From Bordetella parapertussis (GTDB taxonomy: Bacteria; Pseudomonadota; Gammaproteobacteria; Burkholderiales; Burkholderiaceae_C): DNA of 27,025 nt. The stretch is taken from contig CAMDKD010000038.1 of assembly GCA_945901125.1 (NCBI GenBank), forward strand, positions 1 through 27,025. Direction: 5' to 3'. A program made the translations under genes and the position numbers. This document shows, piece after piece, positions 14,261-20,642 of this stretch; within the stretch, counting starts at the first letter, position 1; each line of letters opens with the position of its first letter. The notes below the pieces were generated by a model that saw nothing but the letters and a program-made list of their open reading frames with translations, was not told the DNA's origin and ran no database searches.

Positions 14261-15649
14261 TCAGGCGCCGGCCACTTTCATGCGGTTGATCAACACTGAA
14301 CCGACCGACTTGGCGCCATAGTTGTAAGCGTCAGCGCCTATGGCTTGTATGCCCATCAACATGTCTTTCATATTGCCGGCGATGGTGATTTCCTGCACCG
14401 GGTAAGCGATTTCGCCCTTCTCCACCCAAAAACCGCTGGCGCCGCGCGAGTAGTCGCCGGTGACGTAGTTGATGCCCTGGCCCATCAATTCGATGACAAA
14501 CAAACCGGTGCCCAGCTTTTTCAGCATGGCCTTCAAGTCATCCTGCGCACGGGTTTGGGTAGAAGACATCACCAGGTTGTGCGAGCCACCTGCGTTGCCG
14601 GTGGTCGTCATGCCGAGTTTGCGCGCCGAATAACTGCTCAGAAAATAACCTTGCACCTTGCCGTCGTGTATCAATTGGCGTGCGCTGGTTTTGACGCCTT
14701 CTTCGTCAAACGGTGAACTGCCTTTGCCGCGCATGACAAACGGGTCTTCCAGCACATTGATGTGCGCGGGCAGCACTTGCTTGCCCAGCGAGTCCATCAA
14801 AAAGCTGCTTTTGCGATACAGCGCGCCGCCGCTCAATGCGTGCACCAGGCCGCCGAGCAGGCCGGAGGCCAGCGGCGACTCGAACAGCACCGGACAACTG
14901 ACGGTGCGGATTTTGCGCCCGTGCAAACGGCTGAGCGCGCGTTCGGCGGCGTAACGACCGACCACCTCGGGCGCGGCCAGTTCGTCCGGGTGCCGCATGG
15001 AGCTGTACCAGGCGTCGCGTTGCATGTCTTCGCCGGTACCGGCGATGGGCGCGACCGACACGCTGTGGCGTGAACTGGCGTAGCCGCCGCGAAAGCCGTG
15101 CGTGTGCGCGCTGAAAAAATGGCTTTGTTGCGCCGACACCGCCGCGCCTTCGCTGTTGGTGATGCGCGCATCGGTTTGCAAGGCTGCGGCTTCGCAGCGC
15201 AAAGCCAATTCAGCGGCTTGTTCGCTGTTGATCGCCCAGGGGTGAAACAAATCCAAATCGCGCTGTTCATGCGCGATCAGATCCGCATCCGGCAAACCGG
15301 CCATGGGGTCTTCGGCAGTGAAGCGCGCAATATCGAATGCAGCTTGCACCGTGCGCTCTATCGCTGCTTCGGAAAAGTCCGAGGTGCTGGCGCTGCCGCG
15401 GCGGTTGCCGACATAAATTGACACGCCCAGCGATTTGTCGCGGTTGCGCTCGACGTTTTCCAGATCGCCCTTTCGCACGGACACGCTCAAACCGCAACCT
15501 TCAGAGGCCTCGGCGGCGGCGTCAGTTGCTCCTATTTTTTTGGCATGCGCGAGCGCGCTGTCGACCAGGGCTTCGAATTGGGCACGGCTGTGACTGAAAC
15601 CCGGCAGGGCTTTGTCAGAGGGGGAAGGAGGTTTGGAATGTGGTTTCAT
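14261..15649 (-). CDS. pmbA: Metalloprotease-related protein PmbA/TldE
   Basis: A 462-residue member of the TldD/TldE family. TldE (PmbA) works with TldD in peptide maturation and antitoxin turnover. TldE lacks the HExxH zinc motif, and none is seen here. Recognisable parts are the N-terminal VSVRKGDLENVERNRDKSLGV, the central SSPFDEEGVKTSARQLI and the C-terminal GQGINYVTGDYSRGASGFWVEKG. The frame opens at 15697, but ATG at 15649 (MKPHSKPPSP) avoids overlap with darP and is chosen. It is divergent from darP across 41 bases. tldD is not in the window, as is common for this pair. Confidence 0.95.
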   Translation of the reverse strand: MKPHSKPPSPSDKALPGFSHSRAQFEALVDSALAHAKKIGATDAAAEASEGCGLSVSVRKGDLENVERNRDKSLGVSIYVGNRRGSASTSDFSEAAIERTVQAAFDIARFTAEDPMAGLPDADLIAHEQRDLDLFHPWAINSEQAAELALRCEAAALQTDARITNSEGAAVSAQQSHFFSAHTHGFRGGYASSRHSVSVAPIAGTGEDMQRDAWYSSMRHPDELAAPEVVGRYAAERALSRLHGRKIRTVSCPVLFESPLASGLLGGLVHALSGGALYRKSSFLMDSLGKQVLPAHINVLEDPFVMRGKGSSPFDEEGVKTSARQLIHDGKVQGYFLSSYSARKLGMTTTGNAGGSHNLVMSSTQTRAQDDLKAMLKKLGTGLFVIELMGQGINYVTGDYSRGASGFWVEKGEIAYPVQEITIAGNMKDMLMGIQAIGADAYNYGAKSVGSVLINRMKVAGA

Positions 15650-15690
15650 ATCGACAGCTATGATACTTGCCACACCATTACCCCCACGAC

Positions 15691-16332
15691 ATGTCACGCA
15701 AACCCACCAAAGGTTATTACGTCAAAGGTCATTTTGTTGCCGAAGGCAGCGAACTCGATCTGGAACTCAAACGCGAGCTCAAAGGCAGCGACAGCGCCAG
15801 CCGCACCGACCTTAAACGCGAAAGCTTTGAGCTGCAAAAGCTAGGCGAAGACCTGTTGCAACTGCGCCAGGACGCCATGCTTCAATTGGTAGCGCAACAG
15901 CAAGTGCCCGAACTGCTGTTTGAAGCCATACGCGATGCTAAAAAAATCACCAACTTCGAAGGCCTGCGCCGGCAAATGCAATTTGTCGGCAAGCTGATGC
16001 GCAAGCTGGATGAACCACAGGTGCAGGCGATCCGGGACGCGCTGGACGTGCAACACAACGGCAGCGCCGAGGAAACCCTGGCCTTGCACATGAGTGAACA
16101 CTGGCGCGATAGATTACTCAAAGACGATCAGGCGCTGGCCGACTGGCTGGCCGCTCACCCGGACACCGACAGCCAGCAATTGCGCGCCTTGGTTCGCCAA
16201 GCCCGCAAGGATGGACTGCCGGACAAAAGCGCGGTGTCGCAAGGCGCATTTCCCCGTCAGGGCCGCGCCTACCGCGATATTTTCAAACTCGTGCGGGATC
16301 AGTTGTCCGCGCAAAAGGCAGAAAACCCGTGA
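15691..16332 (+). CDS. darP: Ribosome biogenesis factor DarP (YjgA, DUF615)
   Basis: A 213-residue, mostly helical and charged protein that matches YjgA/DarP, a factor associated with late 50S subunit assembly. Family wording is clear: SELDLELKRELKGSDSASRTDLKRE near the N-terminus, FEGLRRQMQFVGKLMRKLD in the middle and QGRAYRDIFKLVRDQL at the C-terminus. ATG at 15691 (MSRKPTKGYYVKG) is preferred to the upstream one at 15667. It overlaps mogA by 4 bases, so they are coupled. The gene is commonly found beside pmbA in proteobacteria, which agrees with this arrangement. Confidence 0.95.
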   Translation: MSRKPTKGYYVKGHFVAEGSELDLELKRELKGSDSASRTDLKRESFELQKLGEDLLQLRQDAMLQLVAQQQVPELLFEAIRDAKKITNFEGLRRQMQFVGKLMRKLDEPQVQAIRDALDVQHNGSAEETLALHMSEHWRDRLLKDDQALADWLAAHPDTDSQQLRALVRQARKDGLPDKSAVSQGAFPRQGRAYRDIFKLVRDQLSAQKAENP

Positions 16333-16937
16333 ATGCAGATCCCTCTTTAGACACGGTTCGCATCGGCATTGTGTCGGTCAGCGACCGTGCTTCCAGCGGC
16401 ACCTACGAAGACAAGGGCCTGCCCGCCTTGCGAGAATGGCTGCAACAGGCTTTGCACAATCCGTTGGTGTTTGAAGCCCGTTTGATTCCCGATGAACAAG
16501 CGCTGATCAGCCAGACGCTGATTGAACTGGTCGACGCAGGCTGCTCACTGGTGCTGACCACTGGAGGCACCGGTCCGGCCATTCGCGATGTCACGCCAGA
16601 AGCGACGTTGGCCGTGGCTGACAAAGAAATGCCAGGTTTCGGCGAGCAAATGCGCCAGATCAGCCTGCGCTTTGTGCCCACCGCCATTTTGTCCAGACAA
16701 GTGGCCGTGATTCGCGACAACAGCTTGATCATCAATTTACCCGGTCAACCCAAGTCCATCACCGAAACCCTGGGCGGCTTGAAAGATGCGCAAGCTGCCA
16801 GCCTGGTTGATGGCATATTCGCCGCCGTGCCTTATTGCATAGATTTGATTGGCGGCCCTTATATGCAAACACGTGACGCGTTTTGCAAAGCTTTCAGACC
16901 TAAAACAGCGGTGCGACCCTATACGCCGCCGGTTTGA
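16329..16937 (+). CDS. mogA: Molybdopterin adenylyltransferase MogA
   Basis: A 202-residue enzyme that adenylates molybdopterin before molybdenum insertion in molybdenum-cofactor synthesis. Wording is very close to E. coli MogA: IGIVSVSDRASSGTYEDKG near the start, TTGGTGPAIRDVTPEAT around the active site with the conserved Asp, then MPGFGEQMRQISLRFVPTAI and LPGQPKSITETLGG. The start is GTG at 16329, inside the GTGA overlap with the darP stop. It converges with the unknown gene at 16941, with only 3 bases between stops. Confidence 0.97.
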   Translation: MNADPSLDTVRIGIVSVSDRASSGTYEDKGLPALREWLQQALHNPLVFEARLIPDEQALISQTLIELVDAGCSLVLTTGGTGPAIRDVTPEATLAVADKEMPGFGEQMRQISLRFVPTAILSRQVAVIRDNSLIINLPGQPKSITETLGGLKDAQAASLVDGIFAAVPYCIDLIGGPYMQTRDAFCKAFRPKTAVRPYTPPV

Positions 16938-16940
16938 GCC

Positions 16941-17345
16941 TCAGTCCTTGATCAATTGGAATTTCACTTGATCAATATCGAAATACATTTTGTCGAAAAA
17001 CAATTCAGTGGCATTCGAGCCGCTGCTGCTCAGGCGTAAATTGGCCGTTTGCGGACTGTGCATGACGGCGTCCTCGGGTGAATAGTGCAGCGTGACAAAC
17101 ACATATTTTTCCAGCGATCGCAAAAACACCGCAAAACCGGGAACGTTGAGTTGCGCCGGATCCTCGCAGACCAGCCACCAGTGAGAGTGAAATTGGTTAG
17201 GCGCAAACAGTTGCAGTTTGATCAGGCAGTCCTTCACCATCAAACCGTATTGCTCCACGCTGAAAGACAAATCGGCGTGAAAACTGCCGTCATCGGTGCG
17301 CTGAAAATTCAGGCTATGCGGGTGCAGTTTGATGAAGGCGGACAT
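16941..17345 (-). CDS. Hypothetical protein, unknown family
   Basis: A 134-residue protein I do not recognise. It is rich in aromatic and beta-strand-like segments (HADLSFSVEQYGLMVKDCLI, HWWLVCEDPAQ, KYVFVTLHYSPED) and has no signal peptide, membrane segment or known motif; a soluble beta-rich fold is likely. Base composition resembles its neighbours, so it is probably a resident gene. It lies 39 bases downstream of cysE in the same direction and may be the last gene of the trmJ-cysE transcript. The start ATG at 17345 is the first in frame. Confidence 0.75.
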   Translation of the reverse strand: MSAFIKLHPHSLNFQRTDDGSFHADLSFSVEQYGLMVKDCLIKLQLFAPNQFHSHWWLVCEDPAQLNVPGFAVFLRSLEKYVFVTLHYSPEDAVMHSPQTANLRLSSSGSNATELFFDKMYFDIDQVKFQLIKD

Positions 17346-17384
17346 AGTTTGAGAATCGACTTGAAACCGCTGCGCTTTAAATAC

Positions 17385-18158
17385 TCAATCGATCAATTTG
17401 TTCAGTTTTTCGATATCGGCGTCTACGCTTTTGGAGGCATCCTGCGGCACGCAATCCGAGGCGTTCAACGAGCCTTGCGACAATTTTTCCAGCGCCTGCC
17501 ACAGCATAGCGATTTGCTTGTCCTGCTCGGCTGTGTAGTCGATCAAACCGCGTATGGCCTGGCTCAGCGGGTCGTCGTTTTGCGTCACGCCGTAAGCGGA
17601 AAAACCCATTTTGGAGGCAACTTCCTCGCGCACCGCATCGGTTTTGGCTTCAATGATGCGCGCCGGGTTGCCAACTGCAGTCGCACCAACAGGCACCGGT
17701 TTGGTGACCACCGCATTGCTACCCACTTTGGCGCCGTCACCCACCGTGAATCCGCCCAGCACTTTGGCACCGGCGCCGACCACCACGTTTCGCCCCAACG
17801 TCGGATGCCGCTTGGCGCCTTTGTACAGCGAAGTGCCGCCCAGGGTCACGCCCTGGTAAATCGTGCAACCGTCGCCGATCTCGGCGGTTTCACCCACGAC
17901 CACGCCCATGGCATGGTCGAAGAACACGCCCGAGCCTAAAACCGCCGCCGGATGAATTTCAATGCCAGTCAAAAACCGCGACACGTGCGAGATAAAACGC
18001 CCCAACCATTTCAAGCCCATGCCCCAGCAGGCGTGCGCTAAACGGTGCAGCACCACGGCATGCAAACCGGGGTAGCAGGTCAAGACCTCAAACCAGCTGC
18101 GCGCTGCAGGGTCACGGTCGAGTATGGTTTGTATATCTGAGCGGATTCTTGAAAACAT
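17385..18158 (-). CDS. cysE: Serine O-acetyltransferase CysE
   Basis: A 257-residue enzyme that acetylates L-serine with acetyl-CoA, the committed step of cysteine synthesis. A helical N-terminal part (1-65) is followed by a left-handed beta-helix of hexapeptide repeats (about 66-170) with the active-site DHAMGVVVGE (Asp81-His82), TLGGTS and RHPTLG. It is the shorter-N-terminus type common in betaproteobacteria. The C-terminus carries an extra charged tail ending IEKLNKLID; the usual final Ile used to dock CysK is near but not at the end. trmJ lies 9 bases upstream, so they are co-transcribed. Confidence 0.95.
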   Translation of the reverse strand: MFSRIRSDIQTILDRDPAARSWFEVLTCYPGLHAVVLHRLAHACWGMGLKWLGRFISHVSRFLTGIEIHPAAVLGSGVFFDHAMGVVVGETAEIGDGCTIYQGVTLGGTSLYKGAKRHPTLGRNVVVGAGAKVLGGFTVGDGAKVGSNAVVTKPVPVGATAVGNPARIIEAKTDAVREEVASKMGFSAYGVTQNDDPLSQAIRGLIDYTAEQDKQIAMLWQALEKLSQGSLNASDCVPQDASKSVDADIEKLNKLID

Positions 18159-18167
18159 GCAATGAGT

Positions 18168-18899
18168 CTAACTTTTTCGCTGCGAGGTCTGCGTCATGGC
18201 CTTGGCTATGCCGCGTAGTATGTGCACTTCTTCTTCGCTCAAAGCCGCGCGGTTGAACAACTGGTTCAAGCGCGGCATCAGCTTTTTCGGGGCTTGCGGG
18301 TCGAGAAAGCCTATGTCCGTCAGCGATTGTTGCCAATGCGACAACAAACCGGCGATTTGCGCAGCATCGGCTTGCACAGCAGGCGCGACAGCATCCTGTA
18401 CCGCGAAGCCGCCGAGCGCTAACCGCCACTCATACGCAATGACTTGCACCGCACCGGCAATGTTCAGTGAGCCGAAGGCCGGGTCGGTCGGAATGCTCAG
18501 CGCAACATTGCATCGGTACACATCTTCGTTTTTCATGCCGAAACGCTCGGAGCCAAACAAAAACGCCATACCCCCTGATGAAAGAGCAGGCGAAGGCAGT
18601 TGCGCGAAATGCTCTCTGGGCGTGCGCGTCGGCGGGCCGAAATCGCGCGGCGTCATCGCTGTGGCGCACAAGTGCGTCATGCCTTCCAGCGCCTCGTCCA
18701 AGGTGTCGACAATGCGCGCGTTTTCCAAAACGTTCAGCGCACCGCTGGCGCGTTGAATCGTTTCCTCGCGGCGCAGCACATTGGCCCAACGCGGCTTAAC
18801 CAACACCAAATCGTCAAAGCCCATGACACGCATGGCGCGCGCCGTGGCACCGACATTGCCGGCGTGGCTGGTTTCGATCAGGATGAAGCGTGTGTGCAT
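18168..18899 (-). CDS. trmJ: tRNA (cytidine/uridine-2'-O-)-methyltransferase TrmJ
   Basis: A 243-residue SPOUT-class enzyme that methylates the ribose at position 32 of certain tRNAs. Family wording is clear: FILIETSHAGNVGATARAMR at the start, FLFGSERFGMKNEDV and IPTDPAFGSLNIAGAVQVIAY at the SAM-binding knot. The frame opens at 19004, but the ATG at 18899 (MHTRFILIE) gives the family start and leaves room for the divergent suhB leader. A C-terminal extension (about 160-243) is the usual dimer and tRNA-binding part. It leads the trmJ-cysE group. Confidence 0.93.
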   Translation of the reverse strand: MHTRFILIETSHAGNVGATARAMRVMGFDDLVLVKPRWANVLRREETIQRASGALNVLENARIVDTLDEALEGMTHLCATAMTPRDFGPPTRTPREHFAQLPSPALSSGGMAFLFGSERFGMKNEDVYRCNVALSIPTDPAFGSLNIAGAVQVIAYEWRLALGGFAVQDAVAPAVQADAAQIAGLLSHWQQSLTDIGFLDPQAPKKLMPRLNQLFNRAALSEEEVHILRGIAKAMTQTSQRKS

Positions 18900-18925
18900 G
18901 GGACTAAAATAGCGCCTATTGTCGT

Positions 18926-18952
18926 CGCCCGCTCTGCCGGGCGTGTTTTTTT
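18926..18952 (+). terminator. Terminator-like hairpin in the suhB leader (possible attenuator)
   Basis: CGCCCG (18926-18931) pairs perfectly with CGGGCG (18938-18943), loop of 6 bases, followed by T, G and seven T (18946-18952). It is a textbook intrinsic terminator on the plus strand, yet it lies 52 bases before suhB with no plus-strand gene upstream. TAAAAT at 18905-18910 is a weak -10 candidate just before it. Confidence 0.7.
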
Positions 18953-19004
18953 GCTTTAGACGCTGCTTGTACGCGTTCAACACAGGCTTGACTATCTCCC
19001 CCAC

Positions 19005-19892
19005 ATGACCACTACCGCTTCCTCATCGTCCATACACCCCATGCTCAACATCGCCATCAAGGCGGCGCGCTCGGCAGGGGCCATCATCAACCGCGCAGCC
19101 CTGGATGTGGAATCGGTGCGCGTGTCGAAAAAAATGGAAAACGACTTTGTCACCGAGGTTGACCAGGCCAGCGAAAAAATCATCATCGAAACATTGCTCA
19201 CTGCCTACCCTGACCACGGCATCCTGGCCGAAGAGTCCGGCAAAACGCACGGCAACCCGAATGCAGAACACGTGTGGATCATCGACCCGCTGGACGGCAC
19301 CACCAACTTCATCCATGGCTTTCCGTTTTACTGCGTCAGCATTGGTTTGCAAAGCAGAGGCCGCTTAGAGCAAGCCGTGGTTTATGACCCAACCCGCAAC
19401 GATTTATTCACCTCCACCCGCGGACGCGGCGCTTTTCTGAACGACCGCCGCTTGCGCGTGAGCAAGCGCATACGCATGCAGGAATGCTTGATCACCACCG
19501 GTTTTCCGTTTCGCGAAGGCGATGATTTCAACGCCTACCTGAGCATGATGGGCGAAGTGATGAAACGCACCGCCGGTGTGCGTCGTCCCGGCGCAGCTGC
19601 CTTGGACCTGGCCTATGTGGCCGCTGGTTTCAGCGATGGTTTTTTCGAAACCGGCCTGCATCCCTGGGACATGGCGGCCGGCGCGCTGCTGGTCACAGAG
19701 GCCGGTGGCCTGGTGGGCAATTTCACCGGCGAGGCCGATTATTTGCACCAGCGTGAATGCCTGGCCGCCAACCCCAAGGTTTACGGCCAAATGGTGACTT
19801 TGCTGCAACCCTATTCCAAGTTTTCCGGCGTGGCTGATAAGGCGGTGGCGGCGCAGGCGATTGAGGAGTTAAAAGAAGAGTTGAAGCCGTAA
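19005..19892 (+). CDS. suhB: Inositol monophosphatase family protein SuhB
   Basis: A 295-residue Mg-dependent phosphatase. Metal-binding motifs are complete: Glu76-Glu77 in ILAEESG, DPLDGTTNF (94-102) and Asp222 in GLHPWDMAAG. SuhB acts as inositol monophosphatase in vitro and as an rRNA antitermination/ribosome maturation factor in E. coli. ATG at 19005 is taken; a second ATG at 19041 (MLNIAIKAARS) is close to the common family start. No clear Shine-Dalgarno sequence is seen at either. It is divergent from trmJ; a terminator-like hairpin lies in its leader. Confidence 0.94.
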   Translation: MTTTASSSSIHPMLNIAIKAARSAGAIINRAALDVESVRVSKKMENDFVTEVDQASEKIIIETLLTAYPDHGILAEESGKTHGNPNAEHVWIIDPLDGTTNFIHGFPFYCVSIGLQSRGRLEQAVVYDPTRNDLFTSTRGRGAFLNDRRLRVSKRIRMQECLITTGFPFREGDDFNAYLSMMGEVMKRTAGVRRPGAAALDLAYVAAGFSDGFFETGLHPWDMAAGALLVTEAGGLVGNFTGEADYLHQRECLAANPKVYGQMVTLLQPYSKFSGVADKAVAAQAIEELKEELKP

Positions 19893-19901
19893 ACAGGCGT
19901 G

Positions 19902-19942
19902 TACATCCATGTATTTACATTAGGCCTTACCCCGATTAAGAT
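19902..19942 (+). promoter_or_regulatory. Promoter and operator of the VapBC pair
   Basis: TTTACA (19914-19919), 17 bases, then TAAGAT (19937-19942) forms a promoter. The perfect inverted repeat TACAT-CC-ATGTA (19902-19913) abuts the -35 box, with another TACAT at 19916-19920. It is a likely VapB or VapBC binding site. Confidence 0.65.
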
Positions 19943-19974
19943 CAGTGAATCCCTCACTCCAGTAACGCCACACC

Positions 19975-20211
19975 GTGACCAGCACCAAGCTATTCAAAAA
20001 CGGCAACTCGCAAGCCGTTCGCATACCCGCAGAACTGGCCTACAGCAACTGGGACATGGAGTTGGTCATTGAGCGCCGTGGCGATGAATTGCTGATTAAA
20101 CCGGCGCAGCGACGCATTGGCGATGTGCTTGGCAAGTTTGCCGGGTTCACGGATGACTTCATGGCGCAGGGGCGCGGCGAAAACATGGAAAGCGAACGCG
20201 ATCCCTTATGA
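19975..20211 (+). CDS. vapB: VapB-type antitoxin (AbrB fold)
   Basis: A 78-residue protein with the AbrB/VapB swapped-hairpin DNA-binding domain: TKLFKNGNSQAVRIPAEL at 4-21, then LVIERRGDELLIKPA. The C-terminal part (GDVLGKFAGFTDDFMAQGR) is the toxin-binding tail. The start is GTG at 19975; no upstream ATG exists in frame. It overlaps vapC by 4 bases (ATGA at 20208-20211). The pair sits between suhB and mutS. Confidence 0.93.
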   Translation: MTSTKLFKNGNSQAVRIPAELAYSNWDMELVIERRGDELLIKPAQRRIGDVLGKFAGFTDDFMAQGRGENMESERDPL

Positions 20212-20621
20212 ATCCCCGGTACATGCTGGACACCAACATCTGCATTTACCTGATGAAGCACCAACCGCCTCAGGTGCAAGCTCGATTCAATGCCTGCTTC
20301 GTCGGTGAAGTGGTGATGTCGGCCATCACGCTGGCGGAGTTGGAATACGGCATTGTGTGTAGCAGCACAAGCTCTCAAGCCGCTAACAGGGCGGCACTAG
20401 ATGGCTTGATCGACGACATACCTGTGGTGCCGTTTGCAGCTGCGGCGGCCAAATCCTACGGACCTGTCCGTGCCTCTGACAAACACCGCAACCGGGATGC
20501 TTTGGACAAACTGATTGCTGCACACGCCTTGTCGCTGGGCGTCATACTGGTGACCAACAACGAAGCCGATTTCAATAAATACGAAGGTCTTGTTGTGGAA
20601 AACTGGGTCACCGCCCATTGA
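20208..20621 (+). CDS. vapC: VapC-type PIN-domain toxin
   Basis: A 137-residue PIN-domain ribonuclease. Acidic ligands are present: Asp8 (MLDTNICIY), Glu44 (LAELEYG), Asp100 (RDALDKLIAAHAL) and Asp121 (TNNEADF), so it should be active. VapC enzymes of this type commonly cut initiator tRNA or the sarcin-ricin loop; the target here is unknown. The gene ends only 21 bases before mutS and no terminator lies between, so read-through into mutS is likely. Confidence 0.95.
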   Translation: MNPRYMLDTNICIYLMKHQPPQVQARFNACFVGEVVMSAITLAELEYGIVCSSTSSQAANRAALDGLIDDIPVVPFAAAAAKSYGPVRASDKHRNRDALDKLIAAHALSLGVILVTNNEADFNKYEGLVVENWVTAH

Positions 20622-20642
20622 CATGATGACTACCAGCAACCC

